The notes below the pieces were generated by a model, which was not told the DNA's origin, made no database searches, and saw nothing but the letters and a program-made list of their open reading frames with translations. DNA of 64,000 nucleotides from Prunus persica (taxonomy: Eukaryota; Streptophyta; Magnoliopsida; Rosales; Rosaceae). The stretch spans positions 4,203,385 to 4,267,384 of the forward strand of contig NC_034014.1 of assembly GCF_000346465.2 (NCBI RefSeq). Direction: 5' to 3'. Below, one piece after another: positions 37,392 to 50,125 of this stretch. How positions within the stretch are numbered: the first letter of the stretch is position 1; each line of letters opens with the position of its first letter. The position numbers and the translations under genes are program-made.

Positions 37392-37993
37392 TGTTAAGAT
37401 TTCAGAGGGACGGACCCTTGACCCACCACTAGCAACATCGATATTGTCCCCAACTTAACCACCTATGTAGCAGGTGTGAGGTTTTATACAAAAGACCTCG
37501 ATGTTATTAGGGGTGGAACCATTTATTATATGAAACTTTCTATTTTGTTAAGTTTCCGATGTGAGACTCGTGTATTCTTCAACATTACTCACGTGGGACC
37601 ACTTTTTAGTGGGACACACGTTCAACCAATTCCACATCGGTCACTTTTTTTCTTTTTATTTATTTATTTATATTTTTAAATTTGGGGTTTGTTTGATTTT
37701 TGATTCAATTTGGGTTTTTTTTTTGGGTTTTTTTTTTTTGGTTTGATTTGAGTTTGTTTGATTTGGTTTAATTGGGCCCAGTCAACCAACATGGCTCCCA
37801 TGTTAAGATTTCAGAGGGACAGACTCTTGGCCCACCACTAGCAACATCGATATTGTCCCCAACTTAACCACATGTTTAGCAGGTGTGGAGTTTTATACAA
37901 AAGGCCTCGATGTTATTAGGGGTGAAACCATTTATTATATGAGACTTTCTATTTTGTTAAGTTTCCGATGTGGGACTCGTGTATTCTTCAACA
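37392..37993 (-). mobile_element. TRIM element, copy A
   Basis: A 602-bp miniature LTR retroelement. LTRs of 193 bp lie at 37392-37584 and 37801-37993 and run from TGTTAAGATT to TTCAACA on the plus strand. The element reads on the minus strand because its sequence matches copy B in reverse. GTGGT flanks it on both sides (37387-37391 and 37994-37998), a perfect 5-bp target duplication. The internal 216 bp has no coding capacity. The primer site next to the 37801 LTR has drifted (TGGGAGCCATG). The LTRs differ at a dozen or so sites, so it is not recent. Confidence 0.88.
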
Positions 37994-38984
37994 GTGGTGG
38001 GACATGGAATGTGGGTTAAGGGTTAACGGTGACAATGGCCAAGTTTGATTCGAGTAGCAGGAGACCATTTTCTTGGAGAACTCTTTAGCATTTACTTTCT
38101 GCTTCGAAGTTCAAAGCTTAAAGCCCATTTGATAACCATTTTTTTTTTTAGTTTCAATTTTTTTTTTAAAATTGAAAACTTGTTTGATAACTAATTTCAG
38201 TTTTTAAAAAACACTAAAAACGATTAACATATTACATTGTGACTCAAATAATTTAACTAACTAACTCAGCCATATTCATTATGTAACTATTAAATACCCA
38301 TTTTAGACATTGCATTTATATTTGAATGTATTTTTATCACAAGACAATGAGCGCTCAAGTGGTTAAGAGCATAATTTTACTACTTATTGAGGTTGAAAAG
38401 TAGGTAAAAAAAGTAGCATCTACAAGTCACAATCAAAGTTAACAAAACTCAATGAATATCCAACAACGACGACATTGGTAGTTCAACCCAAAACTGGGGG
38501 TATATAATAAACTTTGAAAATATTTATATATTACAGTTGAAACAAAAATGGTTAAAAACACATGTTTAATCCATTCATGTTGAGAATAAAAAAGCTCAGA
38601 AAGTAGAGCTGGATCAAATCTGAAAGAGCAATGTCCCGTTTTCATGCCCGAACTGTGACCCTAATCAAATTTACACCTTGAACTAAAAAATATGCCAATT
38701 TAGCACCCGAAAAACATGAATTCGCTAATTTAACCCCCATTGATAGATTTCAGATTATTTAATCCAAAGTTTCGTCAAAATTCACATGCGAGGAACATAA
38801 CTAGAGGGCAATAGTCATTATAACACCTTTCCTTCCTTTCCTCATATTCCCTAATAGCTTGGTGCCAAAATAAAAACACACCAACCTTATTTCACATAAT
38901 CAAAGCACCACAATCAATCCAAAAGACATACCTTAAACTGAAATAAAATATAGACATCTGCAACAGATCTGACCTTATCTACAA

Positions 38985-39235
38985 GAGGATGAAAGAAAGA
39001 AAGAGAAACAGAGAATGAGAAGAAAAAAAACAGAGAGACGAAGAAGAAGAGAGAAAAAAAATAGAGAGAGGAAGAAGAAGCGAGAAAAAAAAAACAGAGA
39101 GAGGAAAAAGAAGATTTAAAAAAAACAGAGAGAGGAAGAAGAGAAAAAAAATAAAGAGAGGACGAAGAAGATAAAAAAACACAGAGAGACAAAGAAGAAG
39201 ATAAAAAATAGAGAGAGGATGAAGAAGATAAGGAA
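38985..39235. repeat. Polypurine low-complexity tract
   Basis: About 250 bp, almost all A and G on the plus strand, built of GAGAGAGGAAGAAGA-like and AAAAAACAGAGAG blocks. The minus-strand open frame through it (Ser/Leu/Phe-rich) is a composition artefact. Confidence 0.85.
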
Positions 39236-39289
39236 TTTGAAAATACCTGTAGGATATCTATATATGTCTGGAGAAGGTTAAACAAGCTA

Positions 39290-40379
39290 ATTCGAATTTT
39301 TGCAATAAATAATGATCAACCTTTGATGCCTGAGATGTGCAAAGCTTAAAATAAAAGAACACGCAGAGAATTATTTTACGTGGTAAAACTCCACCTCTGG
39401 GAAAAATCCACGGGACTCCTCAGTCCAACTCAAATCCACTATAGAACGATGATTACAAGAAGTACTCACACACTTATCCTAGACTCATTCTAGATAATGT
39501 TTACCGACTTCTTCGTAACTCAACTTCTGTCACGGGATGATCTTCGACACTCCTTGTGTTGAACGCAATACTGGTCACGATTGCTTCAAGCTCACCGGAG
39601 GAAAACCGCCACCACGGTCTTGGTGCCCTCAACCGTATGAGTCACCGACATGCATATGAATGCAATATGAATTATTAAAGTGTTTGATAAATCACCAAGT
39701 AAACATGGAACACTTGATGATTTATCTCAAATATATGCAGATCAACTTTTGCTTAAGAATTCTATACGCTCAACACAAATAACAAAAGCTATATCCAACC
39801 CTAAGAGATGCACACAATGATTTATACAAAACTTATTCTCCACAATCCACGAGAGGACCCACAACCATAACTCAATATCTTGCCATGCATTTAATTTGAT
39901 GGTCATAGAATCCTATATGATTTCGTCATATTCTCAATTGCACTCCAATCAATTGTTTATTCAATGAAACAATATATATCAAGAAGTAAACACGGAACCA
40001 AATAGGATATTTAATTAAAACATACTTTCCAAGTCCAAGATAATGAAAACATAATATTTTTAAACTAAATCAAAATAGAGTTCAACTAGGAAAGTAATAT
40101 TAAGAGATAAAATCTAATCCTATTAAAAATAAGATTAAGATAAAAATACTTTGAGTGAAAATAACTCCAATTAGTAATCCTATAATGAATGCATGATGAT
40201 GTCATGAATTATCTGAAATCAGTTTCTCATATCGGTCAAGTCATGCCTCAAAGATCCAGAATGAATGTGTTGCGCCAAAGCTTCCAGTAAAACATGTTCA
40301 CACACTAATTCCCAACCTATGCTAGAGTCTAGGAAATGACAATACAATTTTCATACTAACAGAATCAAAGAGAGAAAGT
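39290..40379. other. Unidentified intergenic DNA
   Basis: No gene is seen. A stretch around 39370-39440 (ACGTGGTAAAACTCCACC and CCACGGGACTCC) resembles sequence often found in plant copia LTRs. No paired LTR or primer site was found. Confidence 0.35.
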
Positions 40380-40953
40380 TGTTGAAGAATACACAGAGTC
40401 TCACATCGAAAACTTAACAAAATAGAAAGTTCCATATAATAAATAGTTCCACTCCTAATAACATTGAGGTCTTTTGTATAAAACCTCACACATGCTAAAC
40501 ATGTGGTTATGTTGGGGACAATATCGATGTTGCTAGTAGTGGGCCAATGGTTCGTTCCTCTGAAATCTTAACATGGTATCAAAGTGGGCCGGTTGACTGG
40601 GCCCGATTAAACCCAAATCAAACAAAAAAAACCCCAAATTGAACCAAAAATCAAACAAACCACAACTTTTTTTTAAATAAATAAATAAATAAAAAAGTGA
40701 CTGATGTGGAATTGATTGGACATGTTGCCCATTAAAAAGTGATCCCACGTGAGGAGGAGTGTTGAAGAATACACAGAGTCCCACGTCGAAAACTTAACAA
40801 AATAGAAAGTCTCATATGATAAATGGTTCCACTCCTAATAACATCGATGCCTTTTGTATAAAACCCCACACCTGCTAAACAGGTGGTTAAGTTGGAGACA
40901 ATATTGATGTTGCTAGTAGTGGGCTAAGGGTTCGTCCCTATGAAATCTTAACA
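40380..40953 (+). mobile_element. TRIM element, copy B
   Basis: A 574-bp miniature LTR retroelement. Two 194-bp LTRs (40380-40573 and 40760-40953) begin TGTTGAAGAATACAC and end AAATCTTAACA. The primer site TGGTATCAAAGTGG follows the 5' LTR at once at 40574 and resembles the initiator-Met tRNA complement. A GAGGAGGAG polypurine tract (40751-40759) precedes the 3' LTR. AAAGT flanks both sides (40375-40379 and 40954-40958). There is no protein-coding capacity, so movement would need enzymes from other elements. The LTRs differ at roughly 10% of sites by eye, suggesting an old insertion. Confidence 0.92.
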
Positions 40954-41689
40954 AAAGTTACAGAGAAGAGATGAGAGCGTGCGTGAGAAAGAGGAAGATA
41001 GAAGGAAGAAACAGAAAAAGAAAGTGTGTGTGCATTAGAATGACTATATTGCCCTTATGTTGTGTCCCATGTGAGGCTCACGTGTGAATTTTGACGGAAC
41101 TTTGGATGAAATCATTTGAAATCTAACGGTATGAGTGAAATTAGTGAATTCATATAATTCATCAATTTTTTTAGTTCAAGGAAGTGAGTTCGATTAGGGT
41201 GATAGTTCAGGGAGTAAACGGCTAAAAATCCAAACAACTGAAAAAAAAAAAAAAAAAAGTTGACTCCCTGTTTCCATCATCATCATGAATACTTAAATGC
41301 TTAACCATAACTCTTATCATCATATAAATATTTAACATGAATACTTCAACCATAAGGATATTTTTTGTTTTTGTGGTCTAAGATCAAGGAGAATTAAGTG
41401 GAATAAATAAACAAAGACAGCATATCAGTACAAACATAGAATACTTTTGATTGTTCGAGTGCTTCATTTTCCTGTCAGAAGGTCAGTCAGTAGGCTCCAA
41501 ACTAAAAAAATACAAAAAGAGATTAAACAGGTAGATTGCCATCACATGGATATATTATTATACAGCTCTTCACTCCTTCAAAGTCAACTTTTCCCTTGAC
41601 AATGTCCTTCATGGCTTTAGCCCAATATGGGCAGCTCTCCTTTGTTAGGCTCTTCTTCCTTTTCCCTACCTTGTGGGCAGACTAGAATA

Positions 41690-42409
41690 ATCGTTAGATA
41701 GCTGTCATGTGTCTTACTTTTTCACCCTTAGCAGCTTTCGATCTTTGATGTATTTAAAGAGCCTGGCCTCATAGTTGTGAGGCAGAGAAGAATATACAAT
41801 TCATATTTCCAATTCTGCATTTATCTTTTTGCCTTGTTTTTAAGCCAACTGCCCTGTGCACCCATCATCTGGTATCAGAGCCCACCTATAAGTTCTGGAA
41901 AAGCCACCACTCACAAGCCCAGCGCCGCATCCATCTCCCGTTATGTCCATCGCGACCACCTCGAAACCTAGCTTAATGACGCCCAAGACACCATTTCTTC
42001 CCTTCTAGCCCACCAAGAAACACATGAATCCCCCATTGCCTCCATTAAAAAAATCGTCACCGCCCTCACTTCAGCTCAAACCTCTCTCTAGATTGCCCTC
42101 ACTACTCAAATCGCACACCTCCAGAAGGTTTTTTAGAAGCACTTCATACCTCATAGCCTCCTCTGCCCTCCACCTCAGCCCCAGCTTCCACCTTTTCTCC
42201 GACCCAAGCTTCTGCTCCTCATCCCCGGTCATTTGCGGGCCTCATCACCCCTCAACCTTCAACCCTTGCCACCTCTGCTCCATCCCCCGTTCATTCTCCT
42301 CTTTATCCGACTCTAACACGGTCATTTACCCCACTGTTATACAACCGCCCTTCCTCATCCCTTTCCCATTTTCCTATCTCTCCATATCTACCACATTTTC
42401 CCACATACA
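41690..42409 (+). mobile_element. Ty3/gypsy remnant, left part (LTR end, primer site, gag-like)
   Basis: A TATA-like TGTATTTAAAGAG near 41750 and a perfect initiator-Met primer site TGGTATCAGAGCCC (41870-41883) mark the end of an LTR; its left edge is uncertain. Downstream, a broken frame (SSLLAHQETHESPIASIKK, then a Pro-rich part) resembles a gypsy gag with several stops. It is cut at 42409 by the copia insertion and resumes at 47342. Confidence 0.65.
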
Positions 42410-42750
42410 TGTTGAAATATAAGTAGTGAACTGATGAGAATGTAATTAGGCCTTTAAAGCTGGAATGGTGTATTCACTTAGTCCCTAAGATAGGCAAGTG
42501 TGAGGCGTCAGTAAGTGTTAAGTGGCTATAGCCACATGTAAAGATCTTAGAAAGCAGTTTTGAATGTAAGGCTGTGATTCTCAATGATGTAAGAGAATCC
42601 AGCTATTCCTCTAACGGTTATATAGCACACACTGTGCTTGCCCGAAATGTGGCAGAGAGAATACAATAGAAAATACAAAAAAAAACTTATTTTTAATTCA
42701 GCTCTTCTCCCTTCTCTCTTCTCTCTGTATATTTTTCCTAAACTCTAACA
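42410..42750 (+). repeat. 5' LTR of copia insertion 1
   Basis: 341 bp, TG...CA ends, nearly identical to 47002-47341. It should hold the element's promoter. Confidence 0.95.
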
Positions 42751-42868
42751 TGGCCTCAGAGCCAGGTTGGGTCTCTTGATCTGGGCGTAAAACTGTGAAG
42801 GTCACTAAGCTCAATCGAAGCTCAGCTGAACATCTGAGAAGAGAAGCTGCTGTGATTCAGACCAAACG

Positions 42869-45800
42869 ATGGCTGGATCTGGAAGTTCAGACGTAAGAAC
42901 TCCGATCTTCTCCGGTGAGAACTACGAGTTCTGGAGGATCAAGATGGTGACAATCTTCAAATCTCTTGGGCTATGGCGTCTGGTAGAAAAGGGAATTCTA
43001 GCCTCTGATGCCTCTGATTCGAAGAAGAAGACCAAGAAAGTTGAAGAATCATCGGAAGAGGAAGCTGATGCAGAGATGCATGTTGTGCTCATGAAGGACG
43101 CAAAGGCTCTGGGCATTATACAAAATGCAGTTTCTGACCAGATCTTCCCTCGGATTACAAATGCCGACTCAGCAACAATGGCTTGGACTCTGCTCTACAG
43201 TGAGTATCATGGAGGTGATCAGGTTAGATCTGTAAAGCTTCAGAATCTTAGACGAGAATTTGAGTATATGAGAATGCGTGAAGGTGAACAACTAACTGCA
43301 TATCTTACTCGATTAAATGACTTGATAAATCAAATGAAAACGTTTGGAGAAGTGTTGTCAAACGAGAGGCTGGTTCAAAAGGTGTTAATCAGTCTTAGTA
43401 GAGTCTATGATCCCATCTGCTTGGTGATTGAAAATACAAAGAGTTTGGAGACCATTGAATTGCAGGAGGTTATTGCAATATTGAAGAGTCAAGAGCAACG
43501 TTTTGACATGCATAATGTGGACATAGATGAGAAAGCATTTGGTTCCTTCTCAGTCGATCAAAAGGGGCAGAACAAGAATAATGCTCAATTTGGCTCTGCC
43601 AAGTCTCAGAAGAATTGGAAGCCTAACAACAAACCATGGGAATCTAGATAGAAGCCACAGCAAGTTGGCGCTGGACAGACTTCAAATGGACCACATTCTG
43701 TGCAGCAAGATGGGGTGAAGCCTCAATGCAAAGTCTGCTCTAAATTTCACTTTGGAGAATGCAGATATAAGGGCCAATCCAAGTGCTATAAGTGTGATAG
43801 ATTTGGACATTGGGCTAGAGACTGCACTGCAAACAAAGGAGGACAGAAAGCAAATAATGCAAGCCAAGTGGAGGTAAGGGGGAATCTGTTTTTTGCAAAC
43901 TGTGCAATCTCAGAAAAGAGTGAAAATGGAGAATGGTATGTAGACAGTGGCTGCAGTAACCATATGACTGGGAAGAAGGAGCTGTTAATTGACATAAATT
44001 CAAGAGTCACAGGCAAGGTGCAAATGCCAACAGGGGAGCTTGTAAGTATAGCCGGCATGGGCACTTTGGTGCTTGACACAAACTATGGTACAAAGTATAT
44101 CAGAGAGGTCATGTATCTGCCTGGTTTGAGGGAAAATCTCTTGAGTGTGGGCCAAATGGATGAACATGGTTATCATTTGGTATTTGGAAGCAGCAAGTGC
44201 AGTATCTATGATAGTTCTTCTCTTGAGAATCTTGTTATGAAGGTGGAAATGAGAAAGAATAAATGTTATCCATTATCATTACCCTCAAATGATTTTGTTG
44301 CACTAAGAGCTGGTGTAGTCAACTCTACTTGGGTTTGGCATAGAAGAATGGGGCATTTACACTTGAAAGGTCTAAACCAACTCAAGGAAAAAGAGATGGT
44401 ACATGGGCTGCCACTTTTGGAAACTATAAATGGAGTGTGTGAAGGCTGCCAATTAGGAAAGCAACACAGAGAGTGGTTCCCTAAGGACCAAGCATGGAGA
44501 GCTAGTACACCCCTTGAACTTATACACATGGACTTGTGTGGACCAATGCAAAATGAATCTCTAGGAGGTAACAAATACTTTATGCTGCTCATAGACGATT
44601 TTACAAGGATGATTTGGGTCTACTTTTTGAGATACAAGTCGGATGCACTAAATTGTTTTCGAAAATTCAAGTCTATGGTGGAGTTGCAAAGTGGTTGCAA
44701 AGTGAAATGTGTTCGAAGTGATAGAGGGGGTGAGTTCACTTCTAGTGAATTCAATAAACTATGTGAAGATGCAGGAATTCAAAGACAATTCTCCATGGCT
44801 TACACACCCCAGCAAAATGGGGTGGTAGAGAGAAAAAATAGGACTGTGGTAGAGATGGCTAAGGCTATGTTACATGAGAAGGAGATGCCCTACTTTCTAT
44901 GGGCAGAAGCTGCACACACAGCAGTGTACATTTTGAATAGATGTCCTACTAAGGCTCTTAGGGACAAGACTCCTTTTGAGGCTTATAGCACCAGAAAACC
45001 AGGTGTTGCTCATTTAAAAGTATTTGGCAGTGTGTGTTTTGTGCATAAACCAGAGGAGAATAGACAGAAATTGGATGCCAAAAGCACAAGGGGAGTTTTT
45101 GTTGGATATGCAACATGTGAGAAGGGCTATAGAGTGTTTGACCCTATCACTAGAAAACTACTCTTATCAAGGGATGTTGTATTTGATGAAGGAGCAATCT
45201 GGAATTGGAAGGAAGTGTCTGACAACTCTGTGGTTATGATGAATCTTGAAGAGCAGTCTAGGACTTCTCAAGAGGAGTCGTTTGAGACACCTATAGGGAC
45301 TCAAGATTTTGTTTTCACTTCTAGAAACTCAGCAGTTTCCTATGAAGAATTCAGCAAGGCAAGCAGTAGGTTGGAAGATACTCAGACCTTCGATCATACA
45401 CCATTGAAATGGAGGAAGTTGGACGACATTTTGGCACAATGCAACCTGTGCACAATGGAGCCTGAGAAGTTTGAAGAAGCTGTGAAGGAGGAATCATGGC
45501 TGAAGGCAATGAAAGATGAGTTGAACATGATAGAAAAAAATAAGACATGGGAACTTGTTGACAGACCTATGGAAAAACCGATTATTGGAGTTAAATGGGT
45601 GTTTAAAACTAAGCTGAATTTGGATGGCTAAGTGCAGAAGAATAAAGCAAGACTGGTGGCCAAGGGATACTCACAAAAACCAGGGGTGGACTACAATGAA
45701 ACATTCGCACCAGTGGCTAGATTAGACACTATTCGAACCTTGATTGCCCTTGCAGCTGAGAAGGGTTGGCAGCTGTACCAATTGGATGTTAAGTCAGCTT

Positions 45801-47014
45801 TTCTAAATGGTATTTTAGAGGAAGAAGTGTATGTAGATCAGCCGGAAGGATTTGTGGTGAAAGGAAGTGAAAGCAAGGTTTACAAACTGCACAAAGCTCT
45901 ATATGGTTTGAAACAGGCGCCAAGAGCTTGGTATAGTGAAATTGATGGATATTTTGCTGAGTGTGGGTTTACTAAGAGTCAAAGTGAAGCTACACTTTAT
46001 GTTAAAGCAAGACGTGCAGAAAATATCTTGATAGTCTCCATTTATGTAGATGATATAGTCTACACTGGAAACGATCAAGAAATGCTAGAAGATTTCAAGA
46101 AGGACATGAAGGAGAAGTATGAAATGACTGATCTGGGACTCTTGCATCACTTCTTGGGAATGGGAGTAATTCAAACACCAACAAGCATATTCATTCATCA
46201 GAAGAAATATGCAACAACTCTGTTAAGCAGATTTGGCTTGAATGAGTGTAAGCCGGTTTCTATTCCACTAGTCACCTCAGAGAAGCTAAGTAAAGATGAT
46301 GGGAGTGGCTTGGCAAATGAAGAACACTACAGAAGGATTGTTGGAAGTCTGCTGTACCTCACAGCTACCAGACCCGACATTATGTTTGCAGCTAGTTTGC
46401 TAGCAAGGTTCATGCATTGTCCTACTAGCAAACATCTTGGAACAGCAAAACGTGTTCTTAGATATGTGAAAGGGACTCTAGATTATGGTCTGGAGTATGT
46501 GAAAGGAAAAGGGGCATTTCTAATTGGTTATTGTGACAGTGATTGGAGTGGCTCAGTGGATGATAGCAAGAGCACTTCTGGATATGCATTTTCTTTTGGT
46601 AGTGGAGTTTTTGCTTGGGCCTCAGTCAAGCAAAACTGTGTTGCACTCTCTACTGCAGAAGCGGAGTACATCAGTGCATCTGAAGCAACAACACAAGCTA
46701 TTTGGTTGAGGTTTGTCCTAGAAGATTTTGGAGAATTTCAAGCAGAAGCAACACCTCTACACTGTGACAACATTTCAGCTATTGCCATTACAAGGAATCC
46801 TGTGTTTCATCAGAAAACCAAACATATCGATCGAAGGTATCATTTTATTAAAGATGCTTTGCAAGAAGGAACTGTGGATCTAATTTATTGTCCCACAAAT
46901 GAGCAACTAGCAGATATTTTTACTAAGGCATTGGCTAAGGATCGTTTCTGCTATCTCAGAGAGAAACTTAGTGTGAAATCATCTCACAACTTAAAGGGGA
47001 GTGTTGAAATATAA
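42869..47014 (+). pseudogene. Copia gag-pol polyprotein gene with two in-frame stops
   Basis: One frame runs 1382 codons from ATG 42869 to a stop inside the 3' LTR, broken only by TAG at 43649-43651 and TAA at 45629-45631. Domains in order are: gag (UBN2-type, to about 43640); zinc knuckle CYKCDRFGHWARDC; protease active site DSGCSNHM; integrase with its HRRMGHLHLKGL zinc region and a D-D-E core; reverse transcriptase with YVDDIV; and RNase H. The first stop separates gag from pol; the second falls between integrase and reverse transcriptase. No frameshift is present. The gag stop could be a read-through point, but the second one makes loss of function likely. Confidence 0.92.
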
Positions 47015-47341
47015 GTAGTGAACTGATGAGAATGTAATTAGGCCTTTAAAGCTGGAATGGTGTATTCACTTAGTCCCTAAGATAGGCAAGTGTGAGGCGT
47101 CAGTAAGTGTTAAGTGGCTATAGCCACGTGTAAAGATCTTAGAAAGCAGTTTTGAATGTAAGGCTATGATTCTCAGTGATGTAAGAGAATCCAGCTATTC
47201 CTCTAACGGTTATATAGCACACACTGTGCTTGCCCGAAATGTGGCAGAGAGAATACAATAGAAAATACAAAAAAAACTTATTTTTGATTCAGCTCTTCTC
47301 CCTTCTCTCTTCTCTCTGTATATTTTTCCTAAACTCTAACA
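47002..47341 (+). repeat. 3' LTR of copia insertion 1
   Basis: 340 bp, nearly identical to the 5' LTR. The polyprotein stop codon (47012-47014) lies just inside it. Confidence 0.95.
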
Positions 47342-48420
47342 ATACACCCCTTTTTCGGTTGCCCCTATCTCACGCACCCCAAACACTGTCCCCATAAGCC
47401 TGAACCCCTCAAGTTAGATCTGGAACGCTTTCCGGGTGACAACCCCTACTGCTAGCTAGCCTCCGCCAATCGTTTCCTTAATTATTACAGGGGTCCGCCC
47501 GAGGACAAGGTTATAGTCGAGTGTGACACCTCACAGGGAGGGCTTATAGCCGTTCTCTCCCAGGAAGGGCATTGTATCGCCTTCCTTTCGAAGCCGTTGT
47601 CTGGCCACCACTTGTCTCTGTCCGTTTATGAAAAAGAAATGATGGCTGTCATTCTTGCCATCCAAAAATGGCGCCCGTACCTCCTAGGGCAGCAGTTTAA
47701 TATCTTTACTAATCATCAGACCATACGGCACTTCCTGAGTCAACGAGTGACTACCCTAATCTAGCAATGTTAGCTTCTCAAACTCATGGGATACAACTTT
47801 ACGCTTCAATACCGCTTAGGTACACAAAATCAGGCAGCGGATGTTTTTTCACGCAGCCATGAACTTCTATCAATCATCGCGGCATTGCACCCTGTCTTTA
47901 ATTCCCTCTCCCAACTCAAGCAGGATTGCATACAAGACCCCACCGCTACCACTATCTTCCAACACTTCAACAATAACCCTTCCCTTGTTCCTAAAGGGAC
48001 GCCAACAAGAACGACATCTTGCTCTGCAAAGGCCAAATTTTTGTTCCATCTATTAATGGCTGGTGCACCAAGATGTTGGAGGAATTTCACTCTACTCTCA
48101 CCGGCGGCCATTTCGGCTACCTTCGCAGACTCAAACGACTCCAACGTAGCTTCCATTGGCCGGTATGCGCCTTGATGTCAAGCACATCATTGTCCATTGC
48201 GACACTTGTCAAAGGCAACACTACGAAGCCACCAACCCCCCAGGCTTGCTCAATCCTCTCCCTATACCAGATTATGCTTGGCAGTCCATTAGCATGGATT
48301 CTATTGAGGGCCTTCCACCTTCTCGTGGCAAAACGGTGATTATGGTCGTTGTTTATGGTTACTAGCACTCACCTTCCAGGATACAACGGCTCATGTCCTT
48401 GTCAAAGAAGTACTACAATT
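47342..48420 (+). mobile_element. Ty3/gypsy remnant, right part (RNase H and integrase start)
   Basis: After a short gag-like end (about 47420-47480), the sequence jumps to a reverse transcriptase/RNase H region. It reads VIVECDTSQGGLIAVLSQE and FLSKPLSGHHLSLSVYEKEM, then the RNase H end LQYRLGTQNQAADVFSRSHE. An integrase zinc-binding and early core region follows (to about 48360). Protease and most of the reverse transcriptase are missing, and stops and frameshifts are frequent. It is cut at 48420 by the second copia. No clear continuation was recognised after 52853, so the 3' part and right LTR appear lost. Confidence 0.75.
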
Positions 48421-48654
48421 TGCTAAAATATGAAAACTATGAGAGAATATTTGTTTGTGGGAATTTTCTGTATATTCTTCTCCTTGTAGGAGGTCATATT
48501 TATAATACAACGAAACCTGAATGGGCAAGTAAATAATAAATTCCTAAATCTATTTGCAGTAGGAAATCAGGAATTAAAGTAAATTAATTACAATTATAAT
48601 AGGAATTCTTGGTGTGTAAGGAAAGTAAGTCAATATCCACAAGTCACGCCAACA
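48421..48654 (-). repeat. 3' LTR of copia insertion 2
   Basis: 234 bp. On the minus strand it starts TGTTGGCGTGACTTG and ends TTTTAGCA. Confidence 0.95.
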
Positions 48655-49977
48655 CTCCCCCTCACGTTGGTGCATAGATGTCGCCAATGCCCAATTGATC
48701 TAGTGAATTGTGGAATGCTTTACTTGAAATCGCCTTTGTCAAAATATCCGCCAATTGATCCTCGGATTTCACAAAAGGAAACTGAAACACTTTAGCCTCA
48801 AGCTTTTGTTTGATGAAGTGTCGATCCACCTCAACATGTTTAGTACGATCATGCTGAACCGAATTCTGTGGAATGACTATAGCAGCCTTGTTGTCACAAA
48901 AGAGATTCATTGTGGATGTAGGTTTATACCCAAGTTCAGTAAGCAACTTTCTTAACCAAAGAAGTTCACAAATCCCTTTAGTCATGCCTCTGAACTCGGC
49001 TTCTGCACTGGATAAAGCTACTACATTCTGTTTCTTGCTTCTCCATGTCACCAAATTACCTCCCACGAATGTGAAGTAACCCGATGTGGATTTTCTATCT
49101 GTTACATTACCTGCCCAATCTGCATCTGAATAACCATCAATATTTAGATGACCATGCTTTGAGAACATAAGTCCTTTTTCAGGTGCAGACTTCAAATATC
49201 TAAGTATCCGAAGAACTGCATTCATATGGTCTTCACTTGGAGAGTGCATAAATTGACTGACAACGCTCACCGCATAAGCAATGTCTGGTCGAGTATGTGA
49301 CAAATAGATCATCTTCCCACTAACCTTTGGTATCTTTCTTTGTTAGTTGGAACTTGATCTGGATATTCTCCAAGATGATGATTCTGAACAATAGGAGTGT
49401 CCGCAGATTTACAATCTAGCATTCCTGTATCTGTCAACAAGTCTAAGACATATTTCCTTTGAGAGAGAAATATGCCTTGCTGCGATCGAGCCTCCTCAAT
49501 TCCCAAGAAATACTTGAGTCCACCTAGATCCTTCATCTCAAACTCCGTAGCCAGATAGTCTTGTAGCTGTGATATTTTCTGTTTATCATTCCCAGTAATA
49601 ATCATATCATCAACATAAATTATTAATGTTGTTACCTTCCCTTTTCGATGTTTCAAGAACAGAGTATGATCTGAGTTGCACTGTTTGAAACCATTGTTCT
49701 TCATTGCCATGCTGAACCGTCCAAACCATGCACGTGGTGACTGTTTCAATCCATACAATGCTTTTCGTAACCTGCAAACTGTTCCAGTCTGAGTAGTATT
49801 ATATCCAGGAGGAATGTCCATGTACACCTCCTCCGTGAGTTCGCCATGTAGAAAAGCATTCTTTACATCAAACTGGTGTAGTAGCCAATCCAAATTAGCT
49901 GCAAGGGACAATAAGACTCTGACAGTGTTTAACTTTGCAATGCTACTCCTCCACCCCGACTTTTGAGTATACCATAG

Positions 49978-50125
49978 NNNNNNNNNNNNNNNNNNNNNNN
50001 NNNNNNNNNNNNNNNNNNNNNNNNNNNNNNNNNNNNNNNNNNNNNNNNNNNNNNNNNNNNNNNNNNNNNNNNNNNNNNNNNNNNNNNNNNNNNNNNNNNN
50101 NNNNNNNNNNNNNNNNNNNNNNNNN
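49978..50125. other. Assembly gap (148 N)
   Basis: Run of N inside copia insertion 2. True length and content unknown. Confidence 1.

Larger units (their letters stand above)
42410..47341 (+). mobile_element. Ty1/copia retrotransposon, insertion 1
   Basis: A 4932-bp element with LTRs at 42410-42750 (341 bp) and 47002-47341 (340 bp), TGTTGAAATATAAG to CTCTAACA. ATACA flanks it (42405-42409 and 47342-47346). The primer site TGGCCTCAGAGCCAGG starts at 42751 and a polypurine tract AAAGGGGAG precedes the 3' LTR. The LTRs differ at only about four bases plus one A-run length, so insertion is recent. It sits inside the gypsy remnant. Both parts of the polyprotein gene are present, but two stop codons interrupt it. 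Confidence 0.95.

Noticed and set aside
38341..38400. tRNA-like stretch (GCTCAAGTGGTTAAGAGC) suggesting a tRNA gene or SINE
   Set aside because: The B-box is degenerate and no cloverleaf, tail or target duplication could be found.
38914..39285. Ser/Leu/Phe-rich 123-codon minus-strand frame
   Set aside because: It is the complement of the polypurine tract; composition alone keeps it open.
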